Shown piece after piece: positions 17,370 through 27,709 of a DNA stretch of 64,000 nt. The stretch's first letter is position 1. Each line of letters begins with the position of its first letter. The DNA comes from JAAYQU01 sp037441445. GTDB taxonomy: Bacteria; Bacteroidota; Bacteroidia; Bacteroidales; Salinivirgaceae. The stretch is from assembly GCA_037441445.1 (NCBI GenBank), contig JBBISE010000010.1:8792-72791 (forward strand). Reading direction: 5' to 3'. The notes beneath the pieces are model-generated. The model ran no database searches. It saw nothing but the letters and a program-made list of their open reading frames with translations, and was not told where the DNA came from. The position numbers were made by a program, and so were the translations under genes.

Positions 17370-18431
17370 TCAGAACCCATATCCTGCAAGCTGCAATTGT
17401 TCAAGGTTTTCAACGGGCTTGGCCGGTTTTAGCTGCTTGGCCAGAAATTTATATATTTTTACCCTTATCTTTTTAGCCGTCATTGTGTCCATGCGGTCAA
17501 AAGAGTGTCCTCCTGGCAAAGCATTAAAAATTTCGTACTCAAATTGCTTTCCCTCTGCTTTTAACGATTTAATTAAATGTTCGACTTCCAGTACATGCAC
17601 ATCCTCATCGTTAGTGTTTGTGTGGATCAAAAGCGGCGTATCCTTAAATTTATGTACATTCCAGGCTGGTGAACGTCGCCGGTACTCATTCACATCCTCA
17701 TGCGCTGATTTACCAATATGATAGTCAGCTTCAAACAGTTCCCTATAGCTATCGGGGTAGTAACCCATTCGTGCCACCAAATCACTGACAGGTACCCCTG
17801 CAAAAGCCACTTTGTATTCCTCGGGGTACTCAAAAATATTCATTAGGGCAATTAACCCTCCGTGGCTCCACCCAATGATTCCAACTCGGTTTTTATCAAT
17901 AAATCCGTAGTTTTCAACCATAAAATTTTTGCTAGCCAGGGCATCCGCAACTTCCAAACCACCGTAATCAATTTTCTTGAAATGCTCATCACCATATCCT
18001 GTACTACCACGGTACTCGGGAGCAACCACAACGTATCCTTGTACAACTAATTCCCTGACAATGTGATAATAATAAGTTGTGAAATCCGCGTGAACACCAC
18101 CATGGGGGAGAACTATCAGCGGGTACTTCGAATTACGGTCAAGGGTCTTTGGAAAAAACGCGTAAGTCCAGAATTTAAGTGGATTTCCAGCTCCAAGCGC
18201 TGTTGGATTTTCTTCATTTGCCACTGGAGGTCCCGTAATAAAAAGTTTGTCAACATAAGCAACGTCGTTCAAGCGCTGAAACCACATTACATCATCAACC
18301 AGCTTTTCAACGCGATCTAACCGATGTCGCAATTTCTGATCTAAGTTTTCAACAGGTTGATCGATTGTTTGTGCCATTGTAAAATTAATTGCCAAACCAA
18401 ACAACAGGAAAAATATTACTTTTGTGTTCAT
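17370..18431 (-). CDS. Secreted S9-family (prolyl oligopeptidase-like) hydrolase
   Basis: A 353-residue protein from the ATG at 18431, where a clean signal peptide begins (MNTKVIFFLLFGLAINFTMAQ). The upstream in-frame start at 18485 would put 18 non-signal residues in front. It has only an alpha/beta-hydrolase domain: GIIGWSHGGLIAL carries the nucleophile Ser, TNDEDVHV the Asp and LPGGHSFDR the His. PEYRGSTGYGDEHF is typical of S9C acylaminoacyl or dipeptidyl peptidases. The usual N-terminal beta-propeller is absent, so substrates may not be size-filtered. It is divergent from purH with a short intergenic region. Confidence 0.85.
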   Translation of the reverse strand: MNTKVIFFLLFGLAINFTMAQTIDQPVENLDQKLRHRLDRVEKLVDDVMWFQRLNDVAYVDKLFITGPPVANEENPTALGAGNPLKFWTYAFFPKTLDRNSKYPLIVLPHGGVHADFTTYYYHIVRELVVQGYVVVAPEYRGSTGYGDEHFKKIDYGGLEVADALASKNFMVENYGFIDKNRVGIIGWSHGGLIALMNIFEYPEEYKVAFAGVPVSDLVARMGYYPDSYRELFEADYHIGKSAHEDVNEYRRRSPAWNVHKFKDTPLLIHTNTNDEDVHVLEVEHLIKSLKAEGKQFEYEIFNALPGGHSFDRMDTMTAKKIRVKIYKFLAKQLKPAKPVENLEQLQLAGYGF

Positions 18432-18483
18432 AATCTGGTATTTAAGAATGTTCATAAAGCGATTAATAAAATTATGCCAAAAC

Positions 18484-18515
18484 ATTGTAACAGAAAATGT
18501 TTTCTGCTATTTTTG
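18484..18515 (+). promoter_or_regulatory. purH promoter with an embedded palindromic operator candidate
   Basis: ATTG at 18484-18487, a 20-base spacer and TATTTTTG at 18508-18515 match the Bacteroidota promoter. The spacer contains CAGAAAA-TG-TTTTCTG (18491-18506), an exact inverted repeat of 7-base arms, extended by TA/TA one base outside. A dimeric regulator bound there would block both boxes. Confidence 0.6.
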
Positions 18516-18563
18516 TGACTGCTAAATAAAGCATTATTTTTAGACGCTCAAACACAAATCAAA

Positions 18564-20084
18564 ATGCAAGACAGAAAAATTAGCTCCGCATTAATCTCAG
18601 TTTATGACAAAGACGGACTGGAACCCATTCTAAAAAGCCTGAACAAAGCAGGATGCTGCTTTGTAAGCACCGGAGGAACTGAACAATACATAAAAAGCTT
18701 GGGTTATGCAGCAACCTCGGTGGAAAGTATAACGGGTTACCCTTCGATACTTGGTGGTAGGGTTAAAACATTACACCCCAAAGTTTTTGGTGGGATTTTG
18801 GGCCGCCCCGATGAAAAATCGGATCAGGACGAGATGGGCTTTTACGAGATTTCTCCCTTCGATTTGGTCATTGTTGATTTGTATCCGTTCGAAAAAACAG
18901 TTAGAAGTGGGGCATCCCACCAGGAAATCATTGAGAAAATTGATATTGGCGGTATTTCCCTTATTCGTGCAGCAGCTAAAAACTACAAAACAGTATTGAT
19001 AGTCAGCAATAAAAACCAGTATCTGAGATTACTCGAAATTGTTGACAAAGGATACACTACTGAACAAGAGCGCCTTGCATTTGCAAAAGAGGCATTCATG
19101 AACTCTTCGCATTATGATACCCAAATCTGGCAGTACTTTGGAGGAACCCCCGAAGATTGTTTGAAAACCAGTGTTTTAGAACATAAAACCCTTCGCTACG
19201 GGGAAAATCCACACCAAGCTGGCTTTTTCTATGGCAATTTGTACGAAATGTTTGATATAATTGGCGGTAAAGAAGTTTCCTACAATAACCTATTGGATAT
19301 TGATGCTGCTGTTAACTTAATTGACGAGTTTGGATTTAATGAAAAAGCCATGGCCATTCTGAAACACAACAACGCTTGTGGAGTTGCCGTAAGAGATACC
19401 CTTTTAGATGCCTGGAAAGATGCGTTGGCAGGAGACCCGATATCGGCATTTGGTGGCGTTGTCATTACAAATCAAAAAATTGACAACGAAACAGCCAAGG
19501 AAATTGACAAACTGTTCTACGAAGTGCTCATTGCCCCCGATTTTGATACAGAGGCCCTTGAATTACTGAAGAAAAAATCCAATCGAATTCTTATGCGCAG
19601 AAAATCCTGTTCCCTTCCCAAGTGGCAAATGAGAACAGCATTGAATGGCACCTTGGTACAACAGAAAGACCTAGCCCTAGCCAAGACTGACCAATGGAAA
19701 ATAGTGACCGAAAAACATCCCTCAACATCTGAAATGGAAGATTTGGCGTTTGCCAACATATTGGTAAAACACACAAAATCGAATACCATAGTTTTGGCAA
19801 AAAACAAGCAGTTGATTGGCAGTGGAACCGGACAAACATCGCGTGTCGATGCACTGAAACAAGCCATAACCAAGGCCAACTCGTTTGGATTTGATTTACG
19901 AGGGGCAGTAATGGCCTCCGATGCGTTTTTCCCATTTTCCGACTCAGTCGAGACTGCCGGAAATGCAGGAATAACAACTGTAATTCAGCCCGGTGGCAGC
20001 ATAAAAGACCAAGACTCAGTTGATTTTTGCAACAAAAATAACATGAGCATGATAATGACAGGAATCAGACACTTTAAGCATTAA
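18564..20084 (+). CDS. purH: Bifunctional AICAR transformylase / IMP cyclohydrolase PurH
   Basis: A 506-residue protein. Residues 1 to about 190 form the MGS-like IMP cyclohydrolase domain (ALISVYDKDGLEPI, STGGTEQYI, GYPSILGGRVKTLHPK); the rest is the AICAR formyltransferase (RYGENPHQAGFFYG, NLLDIDAAVNLI, KHNNACGVAV, DPISAFGGVV, ASDAFFPFSDSVE). It carries out the last two steps of IMP synthesis. Translation runs almost directly into mreB (11-base gap), so purine synthesis and rod-shape genes share a transcript here. A palindrome lies in its promoter. Confidence 0.97.
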   Translation: MQDRKISSALISVYDKDGLEPILKSLNKAGCCFVSTGGTEQYIKSLGYAATSVESITGYPSILGGRVKTLHPKVFGGILGRPDEKSDQDEMGFYEISPFDLVIVDLYPFEKTVRSGASHQEIIEKIDIGGISLIRAAAKNYKTVLIVSNKNQYLRLLEIVDKGYTTEQERLAFAKEAFMNSSHYDTQIWQYFGGTPEDCLKTSVLEHKTLRYGENPHQAGFFYGNLYEMFDIIGGKEVSYNNLLDIDAAVNLIDEFGFNEKAMAILKHNNACGVAVRDTLLDAWKDALAGDPISAFGGVVITNQKIDNETAKEIDKLFYEVLIAPDFDTEALELLKKKSNRILMRRKSCSLPKWQMRTALNGTLVQQKDLALAKTDQWKIVTEKHPSTSEMEDLAFANILVKHTKSNTIVLAKNKQLIGSGTGQTSRVDALKQAITKANSFGFDLRGAVMASDAFFPFSDSVETAGNAGITTVIQPGGSIKDQDSVDFCNKNNMSMIMTGIRHFKH

Positions 20085-20095
20085 CATAGACCAAC

Positions 20096-21118
20096 ATGGG
20101 ATTATTTTCATTTTTAACACAGGAAATTGCAATTGACTTAGGCACAGCCAATACAATTATTATCCATAACGATAAAATTGTAGTTGACGAACCGTCAATT
20201 GTGGCTATTGAGAAACCTTCAGGAAAACTTGTTGCCATAGGTACACGAGCCCAACAGATGGAAGGAAAAACCCACGACGACATACGCACAATCAGGCCTT
20301 TGCGCGACGGGGTAATTGCGGACTTCCATGCAGCGGAGCAAATGATTCGTGGCATGATTAAAATGATTGACAAACGGACAAAATTGTTTTCTCCCGCATT
20401 GAGGATTGTAATTTGCATACCCTCGGGTAGTACCGAAGTTGAAATGAGGGCAGTCCGCGATAGTTCAGAACATGCCGGAGGCCGCGAGGTATTCATGATA
20501 TACGAACCCATGGCTGCCATGCTCGGTATCGGAATTGACGTAGAAGCCCCCGAAGGAAACATGGTTGTGGATATTGGTGGAGGAACCACAGAAATTGCCG
20601 TGATATCGCTTGGCGGAATTGTTTGCAACCGATCAATCCGAATTGCCGGTGACGATTTTACTGCCGATATACGGGAATATATGCGACACCAGCATAACAT
20701 CAAAATCGGTGAGCGCACCGCTGAAAATATAAAAATAGAGGTTGGCAGCGCCCTACCCGATTTGGACAACCCACCACCAGACTTTGTTGTCCGTGGACCT
20801 CACCAAATGACAGCCCTTCCGATTGAAATTCCTGTTTCTTACCAGGAAATTGCACATTGTCTAGATCGGAGTCTTTCAAAAATCGAAGCCGCAATTTTAT
20901 CAACACTCGAACACACGCCTCCTGAATTATACGCCGATATTTACAATAAGGGTATTTATCTTGCTGGTGGCGGAGCGCTGCTTAGAGGATTGGATCAACG
21001 CCTGGCTGAAAAGACTAAAATCCCTTTCCATATAGCCGAAGATCCTCTACATGCTGTAGCCCGGGGCACTGGGATTGCGCTTAAAAACGTTGACAAGTTT
21101 CAGTTCCTAATCCGTTAG
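20096..21118 (+). CDS. mreB: Rod shape-determining protein MreB
   Basis: A 340-residue actin-like protein of normal MreB length. Phosphate 1 motif IDLGTANTIII, phosphate 2 VDIGGGTTEIAVISLGG and the adenosine motif LAGGGALLRGLDQRL are intact. MreB filaments under the membrane guide the elongasome that inserts peptidoglycan along the side wall. It follows purH by 11 bases; mreC starts 176 bases after its stop, an unusual gap within the operon. Confidence 0.97.
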   Translation: MGLFSFLTQEIAIDLGTANTIIIHNDKIVVDEPSIVAIEKPSGKLVAIGTRAQQMEGKTHDDIRTIRPLRDGVIADFHAAEQMIRGMIKMIDKRTKLFSPALRIVICIPSGSTEVEMRAVRDSSEHAGGREVFMIYEPMAAMLGIGIDVEAPEGNMVVDIGGGTTEIAVISLGGIVCNRSIRIAGDDFTADIREYMRHQHNIKIGERTAENIKIEVGSALPDLDNPPPDFVVRGPHQMTALPIEIPVSYQEIAHCLDRSLSKIEAAILSTLEHTPPELYADIYNKGIYLAGGGALLRGLDQRLAEKTKIPFHIAEDPLHAVARGTGIALKNVDKFQFLIR

Positions 21119-21294
21119 GTAAGGAATTTTAAAATAACGATGAAATATATTTTTACCTCCTAGCTCAACATCGTGTTGATTATGAATCTAGTAGTCGCAC
21201 GGTGTTGTGTTTTTGAGCAACTATCTTGTTCTAAATTGGTTGGGAAAATTGTTTATTATCAAAGCCCACACACGAAAAGATAATTTCCAAAGGT
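21119..21294 (+). other. mreB-mreC spacer with a small hairpin
   Basis: A 176-base non-coding gap in an otherwise tight operon. TCAACA-TCG-TGTTGA (21165-21179) forms a 6-base-pair hairpin, but there is no T-run after it, so it is not a standard terminator. It could be a processing or stabilising element that sets mreB above mreC. No clear -7/-33 promoter pair was found in it. Confidence 0.4.
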
Positions 21295-22125
21295 ATGAAA
21301 AACCTACTGCTGTTGTTAACCAGATACCACCTGTTCCTGCTATTCCTGCTCCTTGAACTTTTGGCATTCGGCCTACTAGTTAACTATAATAATTATCACC
21401 GTTCATCATACATTAATGTATCAGCATCCATTACGGGTGGGATTTTTGCCAGAGTTCAACGTGTTAAAGACTATCTGATTCTGGCAAAATCGAATGAACA
21501 GCTTGCAGCAGAAAATGCCCAGATTAAGAATACCCTTGTTTCGTCCTATAAATCAAACAGGGTATCCTACCAGGACATTTACGATTCTGTTTATCAACAG
21601 CAATGGCGCTACTTTGACTGCAAAATTGCATATAACAGTATAAATAAGCAACAAAATATTCTAATTCTCGACAAAGGCGCTAAACAAGGAATCGCACCTG
21701 ATATGGCTGTTGTTTCGAACCGCGGTGTGGTTGGAATTGTGCGAAATGTTTCCAACAATTACTGCACCGTGCTCAGCTTGCTGAATACCAATGTGGTTAT
21801 CAGTGCAAAACTTAAAAAATCAGGGCATTTTGGCACTTTACGGTGGGATGGAAAAAACACGAGATATTGTTATCTGACTGATATCCCGAATCATGTAATA
21901 ATTGATGATGGCGACACGATTGTCACATCCGGGTTCTCGACTGTTTTCCCCGAAGGAATAATGATTGGAGTGGCTGCAGACGTGAACAAGAGCGATGATT
22001 TGAACTTTTACCAAATAAAAGTCAGGTTGACCGAGGATTTTGGTTCGTTGACCCATGTACACGCTGTGGGAAATATGTTTAAACAAGAACTGGACAGTCT
22101 AAAAAAAATGACGGGAAATGATTAG
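21295..22125 (+). CDS. mreC: Rod shape-determining protein MreC
   Basis: A 276-residue protein with a short cytoplasmic N-terminus, one membrane span (about residues 10-30), a coiled coil (about 62-85) and a periplasmic double beta-barrel domain. In the latter ILDKGAKQGIAPDMAVVSNRG and NTNVVISAKLKKSGHFGTLRW are typical MreC strands. MreC dimerises and activates PBP2/RodA. Its end overlaps the start of mreD by 8 bases. Confidence 0.94.
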   Translation: MKNLLLLLTRYHLFLLFLLLELLAFGLLVNYNNYHRSSYINVSASITGGIFARVQRVKDYLILAKSNEQLAAENAQIKNTLVSSYKSNRVSYQDIYDSVYQQQWRYFDCKIAYNSINKQQNILILDKGAKQGIAPDMAVVSNRGVVGIVRNVSNNYCTVLSLLNTNVVISAKLKKSGHFGTLRWDGKNTRYCYLTDIPNHVIIDDGDTIVTSGFSTVFPEGIMIGVAADVNKSDDLNFYQIKVRLTEDFGSLTHVHAVGNMFKQELDSLKKMTGND

Positions 22126-22636
22126 GCTAATATTTGAAAACGTTTACAGGGCTTTAATTCTCATTGTTCTTCAGATCTTTATCCTGAACAACATTGAACT
22201 GGGAGGATACATTAACCCTTACCTTTATATCCTTGTTATATTGTTGTTGCCTCTGGCGACACCTGCCTGGCTTACACAGATAATTTCCTTTCTCATTGGG
22301 TTTATAATTGACTCCATTGTCAGTACCCCGGGAATGCATACCACAGCATGCGTTTTTATCGGGTTTTTGCGTCCTTTTGTTTTAAAATACATTGCACCAC
22401 GCGATGGTTATAATCCAGATACAGAGGTGAGTATAAAAGATTTGGGATTTTCGTGGTTTATGCGGTATGTAATACTATTAACTTTTGCCCACCACGCATT
22501 CCTATTCTTTGTTGAAGCCTTTAATTTAGTGAATTTTGAACATACTATTGTAAGAGTACTTTTGAGTGGAATCTTTTCTGTTTCGCTAATTATACTCTAC
22601 CAATATCTTAAATTTGAAAAAACAAAAAAACGTTAA
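22118..22636 (+). CDS. mreD: Rod shape-determining protein MreD
   Basis: A 172-residue, five- to six-span membrane protein lying between mreC and mrdA. It shows the MreD features ALILIVLQIFILNNIELGGYINPYLYIL and FLIGFIIDSIVSTPGMHTTACVF (low overall conservation, so context carries much weight). MreD is the membrane partner of MreC. It is translationally coupled to mreC by an 8-base overlap. Confidence 0.9.
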   Translation: MIRLIFENVYRALILIVLQIFILNNIELGGYINPYLYILVILLLPLATPAWLTQIISFLIGFIIDSIVSTPGMHTTACVFIGFLRPFVLKYIAPRDGYNPDTEVSIKDLGFSWFMRYVILLTFAHHAFLFFVEAFNLVNFEHTIVRVLLSGIFSVSLIILYQYLKFEKTKKR

Positions 22637-22653
22637 TCAACAAGGGTTTAAAC

Positions 22654-24498
22654 GTGAAGCGGGATTATTCATACACGCCATGGGTCATAGGGGGAATAGC
22701 TACCATACTAATGGTCATTTATATCGTTCGCCTGCTTTTTCTTCAAACCATTGAAAAACAGTATCAGGAATCGGCAAGTAGCAATGTTCTCCGTTTTATT
22801 ACACAATACCCAACAAGGGGTTTAATCTATGACAGGGAAAACCGTCTGCTTGTCTTCAACGACCCTGTATATGATATAATGGTTATACCCAGACAGTTAC
22901 AACCATTTGACACTGCCACCTTGTGTGATCTCCTGAAAATCACGCCCGAATTTTTAAAATCGCAGCTAAAAGCAGCCACACGGTATAGCCGTTTTAAACC
23001 GTCCATTTTTCTGAAGCAGGTTTCCAATGTCGATTTTGCGAAATTTGCCGAGAAAAGCTACAAATTCGCCGGGTTTTACGCCCAAACACGTACTGTCAGG
23101 AAATACCCCGAACACAACTCTGCCCACCTTTTAGGGTACGTGGGTGAGGTAACAGAAAAACAAATAAAGGAAGACCCCGATTACAAAAGTGGCGACTACA
23201 TTGGCGTTAATGGATTGGAAAAGGCCTATGAACAAATTCTTCGAGGCGAAAAAGGTGTCGAAATTTTCATGGTTGATGTTCACAACCGTATAAAAGGGCG
23301 CTACAACGAAGGCAAAAACGATAAGCAAGCTGTTCCCGGTCTTGATATACAAATAACCATTGATGCCACATTACAAAATTACGGTGAACGGTTAATGCGA
23401 AATAAGAAAGGGGCTATTATTGCCATTGAACCCCAGACTGGAGAAATTTTGTGCATGGTGTCAGCGCCCAGTTTTGACCCCAATTTACTTAGTGGCCGTG
23501 AAAGGGGATTGAACTATCGGCAGCTAGATTTTGACACACTAAAACCTTTGTTTAACCGGGCTTTGCAAGCGCAATATCCCCCTGGATCGACCTTTAAACT
23601 TATAAATGCTTTGGTAGGCCAACAAATGGGCGTTCTAAAAACCCATACAGCACATGCGTGTTACTCTGGATACAGGGTTGGTAGGTTCTTTCTTGGGTGC
23701 CACAGCCATAAATCCCCTCTGCGATTAGTGGAATCTATTTCAAATAGTTGCAACGCATATTATTGCAACGTATTTCGATATCTTCTGGACAAAGATGGTC
23801 CGGTTTACTTCAGAAACAACTATATGCGTTGGTATGAAATGGTAACTTCCTTTGGATTAGGACAGAAGTTGGGACTCGATTTTCCTTTCGAATTATCAGG
23901 TCTTGTCCCTGATACAAGTTACTATGATAAAAAAATCGGGAACAAACGATGGGTTTCCCTCAACATCGTTTCGAATAGCATCGGGCAAGGAGAAATTCTG
24001 ACAACACCCCTTCAATTGGCCAACATGACGTGCGCCATTGCCAACCGCGGATACTTTATTATCCCTCATTTTGTAAAAGGCATTGAGAAACAAAAAGAGA
24101 TAGACCCAAAATACCTTGCGCGAAGGTACGTGAAAATCGATTCGTTGTATTTCGATCCGGTAGTGGAAGGGATGTACCAGGCTGTTCATGGAGGGCCCGG
24201 GACAACTGCGCGGATTGCCCGCATTGATGGCCTTGATATATGTGGTAAAACGGGAACTGCGGAGAATCCCCATGGAAAAGATCATTCCATTTTTATTGCC
24301 TTTGCCCCCCGAAATAATCCGAAAATTGCCGTGGCCGTGTATGTTGAAAACGCCGGCTTTGGGGCCACATGGTCAGCGCCTATTGCCAGCTTTATAATCG
24401 AAAAACATTTGAGAGATTCTATTGATAAGTCGAGAATTTGGCTCGAAGACAGAATATTAAACGGAGATTTAATCAATGTTCAAACGTCAGACAACTAA
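22654..24498 (+). CDS. mrdA: Penicillin-binding protein 2 (elongasome transpeptidase)
   Basis: A 614-residue class B PBP: N-terminal membrane span (about 12-32), a dimerisation/pedestal domain (RFITQYPTRGLIYDRENRLL) and a transpeptidase domain. The active-site Ser312 lies in PPGSTFKL, the second motif in SISNSCNAYY and the third in ICGKTGTAENP. It cross-links new peptidoglycan during lateral growth with RodA. The start is GTG at 22654, 17 bases after mreD, and the 3' end overlaps rodA by 23 bases. Confidence 0.96.
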   Translation: MKRDYSYTPWVIGGIATILMVIYIVRLLFLQTIEKQYQESASSNVLRFITQYPTRGLIYDRENRLLVFNDPVYDIMVIPRQLQPFDTATLCDLLKITPEFLKSQLKAATRYSRFKPSIFLKQVSNVDFAKFAEKSYKFAGFYAQTRTVRKYPEHNSAHLLGYVGEVTEKQIKEDPDYKSGDYIGVNGLEKAYEQILRGEKGVEIFMVDVHNRIKGRYNEGKNDKQAVPGLDIQITIDATLQNYGERLMRNKKGAIIAIEPQTGEILCMVSAPSFDPNLLSGRERGLNYRQLDFDTLKPLFNRALQAQYPPGSTFKLINALVGQQMGVLKTHTAHACYSGYRVGRFFLGCHSHKSPLRLVESISNSCNAYYCNVFRYLLDKDGPVYFRNNYMRWYEMVTSFGLGQKLGLDFPFELSGLVPDTSYYDKKIGNKRWVSLNIVSNSIGQGEILTTPLQLANMTCAIANRGYFIIPHFVKGIEKQKEIDPKYLARRYVKIDSLYFDPVVEGMYQAVHGGPGTTARIARIDGLDICGKTGTAENPHGKDHSIFIAFAPRNNPKIAVAVYVENAGFGATWSAPIASFIIEKHLRDSIDKSRIWLEDRILNGDLINVQTSDN

Positions 24499-25906
24499 CA
24501 TTTGGAACTCCGTTGACTGGTTTACAGTGGCATTATATGCCATTCTGGTTATAATGGGATGGTTTAATATATACGCTGCCGTGTTTAACGAAGAATTCCA
24601 GAGTATTTTCGATATTTCACAAAAATACGGGCGCCAAATGCTATGGATTATTGCCTCAGTAGCCATCATTATTGCTATTCTTTTAATTGACACAAAGATA
24701 TACGTTTTCTTTTCCTACCCAATCTATATCTCTGTATTCCTGCTACTTGTTGCTGTATTGCTTTTCGGAGTCGAAGTAAACGCATCGAAATCGTGGTTTG
24801 AAATTGGAGATTTGCGCATTCAGCCAGCCGAGTTTTCCAAATTTGCTACTATTCTGGCCATTGCCAATTACCTTAGCGACCCAAACCGGAAACTCATGAA
24901 TTTTCGTTCTCTTTTTGTAGTGGGAACGTTGATTGCCATTCCGGCCGGAATGATTCTATTACAAAATGACACCGGTTCTACGTTGGTTTTTGCCGCTTTA
25001 GTGTTTATGCTTTACCGCGAGGGTCTGCCAGGTTGGATTTTACTCGTCGCCTTCTTTTCCGTTGCCTTGTTCATTATTGCTCTGACCAAACCTTTTTATT
25101 GGGTTGTAGCCATTGTCATGTTTGGTAGCCTCGCCTACGGTTACTTAAGCCATATCCACAAAAGAGACATTGTCTATTTTGGTATCTTTAGTTTTGTTTT
25201 ACTGGCTATTGCACTGACAGCCAACTGGTATTTTGCCTTTGGAATAGTACCTCATTGGATTATGAGTGGCTATCTAATGGCATTTATACCTGCACTTGCC
25301 TACTATTCGTTTCTGAAGAAATCCCCACAATTGGTTGCCATTTGGGCAATAGCCATCATGCTCATTGGCTTTTCCTATTCGGTTGATTATCTGTACGATA
25401 ATATATTACAATCGCATCAACGGGATCGAATTGACCATGTTTTGGGAATCAATTTTGACCCACTTGGTGCGGGATACAATGTAAACCAATCGAAAATTGC
25501 CATTGGTTCGGGTGGATTTTGGGGCAAGGGTTTCTTGCAGGGAACCCAAACCAAATATGATTTCGTCCCCGAGCAAAGTACCGATTTTATTTTTTGCACC
25601 ATTGGCGAGGAGTGGGGATTTGTAGGATCATCATTAATTGTGATTTTGTTTTTAACATTGCTTTTACGCATAATATATCTGGCTGAACGCCAGAGAAGTA
25701 AATTTAGTCGTATATATGGTTATGGGGTGTTCAGTGTTTTGTTTTTCCATGTTGCCATTAACATAGGGATGACCATTGGAATTGCCCCGGTTATTGGCAT
25801 TCCGCTGCCATTTTTCAGCTATGGAGGTTCATCGCTGTGGGCGTTTACCATTTTGTTGTTCGTATTTATTAAACTGGACGCCAGCCGTACCGAACTTGTT
25901 AAATAG
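24476..25906 (+). CDS. rodA: Peptidoglycan glycosyltransferase RodA
   Basis: A 476-residue SEDS-family membrane protein with about 10-12 spans. NDTGSTLVFAALVFMLYREG and the catalytic-loop region VPEQSTDFIFCTIGEEWGF are typical, as is GIPLPFFSYGGSSLWAF near the C-terminus. RodA polymerises glycan strands from lipid II together with PBP2. It is longer than E. coli RodA (370), with extra spans around residues 190-290, as is usual in Bacteroidota. It is the last gene of the elongasome operon; tRNAs follow. Confidence 0.95.
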   Translation: MFKRQTTNIWNSVDWFTVALYAILVIMGWFNIYAAVFNEEFQSIFDISQKYGRQMLWIIASVAIIIAILLIDTKIYVFFSYPIYISVFLLLVAVLLFGVEVNASKSWFEIGDLRIQPAEFSKFATILAIANYLSDPNRKLMNFRSLFVVGTLIAIPAGMILLQNDTGSTLVFAALVFMLYREGLPGWILLVAFFSVALFIIALTKPFYWVVAIVMFGSLAYGYLSHIHKRDIVYFGIFSFVLLAIALTANWYFAFGIVPHWIMSGYLMAFIPALAYYSFLKKSPQLVAIWAIAIMLIGFSYSVDYLYDNILQSHQRDRIDHVLGINFDPLGAGYNVNQSKIAIGSGGFWGKGFLQGTQTKYDFVPEQSTDFIFCTIGEEWGFVGSSLIVILFLTLLLRIIYLAERQRSKFSRIYGYGVFSVLFFHVAINIGMTIGIAPVIGIPLPFFSYGGSSLWAFTILLFVFIKLDASRTELVK

Positions 25907-26019
25907 AAGTTGCTATATACTGGAATCCTCATTGAGAACGGTTCTTGGCGACCAAGTTGTTTAAACTGAACAATGTAGATAACTCCAGTTAAAAAAAATT
26001 GAAACTATTGCGTTTTTTT

Positions 26020-26050
26020 TTTGTCAGGTTCGATAAAAGCCCTATTTTTG
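26020..26050 (+). promoter_or_regulatory. Promoter of the tRNA-Tyr-Gly-Thr-Gly cluster
   Basis: TTTG at 26020-26023, a 19-base spacer and TATTTTTG at 26043-26050: an exact match to the Bacteroidota consensus. The predicted start is about 7 bases before the tRNA-Tyr 5' end. Confidence 0.8.
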
Positions 26051-26063
26051 CATTCGCTTTTGC

Positions 26064-26146
26064 GGGGAGATACCAAAGTGGCCAACTGGGGCAGACTGTA
26101 AATCTGTTGGCATACGCCTTCGGAGGTTCGAATCCTTCTCTCCCCA
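26064..26146 (+). tRNA. tRNA-Tyr (GTA)
   Basis: An 83-base class II tRNA. The acceptor stem GGGGAGA (26064-26070) pairs exactly with TCTCCCC (26139-26145), with discriminator A. The anticodon arm gives GTA, there is a variable arm before the T arm (GGTTCGAATCC), and no CCA is encoded. Confidence 0.95.
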
Positions 26147-26153
26147 CTAAAAG

Positions 26154-26229
<76 letters not shown>

Positions 26230-26245
26230 GGTTCTTTCACAAGTT

Positions 26246-26319
26246 GCCGATGTAGCTCAGTTGGTCAGAGCAGCTGATTTGTAATCAGCAGGCCGTGGGT
26301 TCGAATCCCTCCATCGGCT
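26246..26319 (+). tRNA. tRNA-Thr (TGT)
   Basis: A 74-base tRNA with acceptor GCCGATG/CATCGGC, an anticodon stem GCTGA/TCAGC with loop TTTGTAA (TGT) and T arm GGGTTCGAATCCC. No CCA is encoded. Confidence 0.95.
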
Positions 26320-26331
26320 CTACTTCACCCT

Positions 26332-27008
<677 letters not shown>

Positions 27009-27665
27009 ATGATCTCGATCAAACAGTTTGTTTTTAATCCCTGGCAGGAAAACACCTATGTTGTTTACGACAAAACGGGTGACTGTGTCATTATTGATGC
27101 TGGCTGCTTTAACTCAAAGGAAATAAATGATTTACATGACTTTATCAAATCAAACAACCTTACAGTAAAGCATATTCTTAATACGCACCTGCATATCGAT
27201 CACATTTTGGGCAATGCAGCCCTTCTTTCCATTTTTGGATTAAAACCGGAGGCTCACGAAAACGACGAGTTTCTGATCGATCAAACCATGGCCTATGCTT
27301 CACAATTGGGCATCAGTCTTTCTATTGAACCACCCTACCCCGCCAAATATATCGATGAAGGGCAGATTATTGAGTTCGGAAATTCGCAATTAGAGATTTT
27401 TCACATACCTGGCCATACTCCGGGACACCTTGTTTTTTACAACCGAGAAGCGGGTGTGCTGTTTTCGGGCGATGTTTTATTTCAGGAATCCATTGGGCGC
27501 ACCGACCTGATTTATGGCAATTACGAAACCCTGTTGCGGGGGATTATTCAAAAATTAATGCCCCTGCCGGATAATACCAAAGTCTTCTCGGGACACGGTG
27601 ATTCAACCACCATTGGGCACGAGCGGCAGAACAATCCTTTTATCAGGCATATGAATTTCAATTGA
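27009..27665 (+). CDS. MBL-fold metallo-hydrolase (glyoxalase II-like)
   Basis: A 218-residue metallo-beta-lactamase fold protein. The first metal site is THLHIDHILGN; further ligands are in IPGHTPGHLVF, LFSGDVLF and VFSGHGDSTTIGHE. This is the YcbL/hydroxyacylglutathione-hydrolase-like group that cleaves thioesters such as lactoylglutathione, but the C-terminal glutathione-binding domain of true GloB is missing, so another thioester may be the substrate. The ATG at 27009 is the only sensible start. It stands alone between the tRNA region and the broken DUF5686 gene. Confidence 0.88.
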   Translation: MISIKQFVFNPWQENTYVVYDKTGDCVIIDAGCFNSKEINDLHDFIKSNNLTVKHILNTHLHIDHILGNAALLSIFGLKPEAHENDEFLIDQTMAYASQLGISLSIEPPYPAKYIDEGQIIEFGNSQLEIFHIPGHTPGHLVFYNREAGVLFSGDVLFQESIGRTDLIYGNYETLLRGIIQKLMPLPDNTKVFSGHGDSTTIGHERQNNPFIRHMNFN

Positions 27666-27709
27666 TTTTCGAAGGTTACAATAGCGCCTAAACCGATTTG
27701 GGGTTTTGC

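Noticed and set aside
20074..20769. 231-codon minus-strand frame opposite mreB
   Set aside because: It is antisense to conserved mreB and has low-complexity Ser/Ile-rich text; a shadow.
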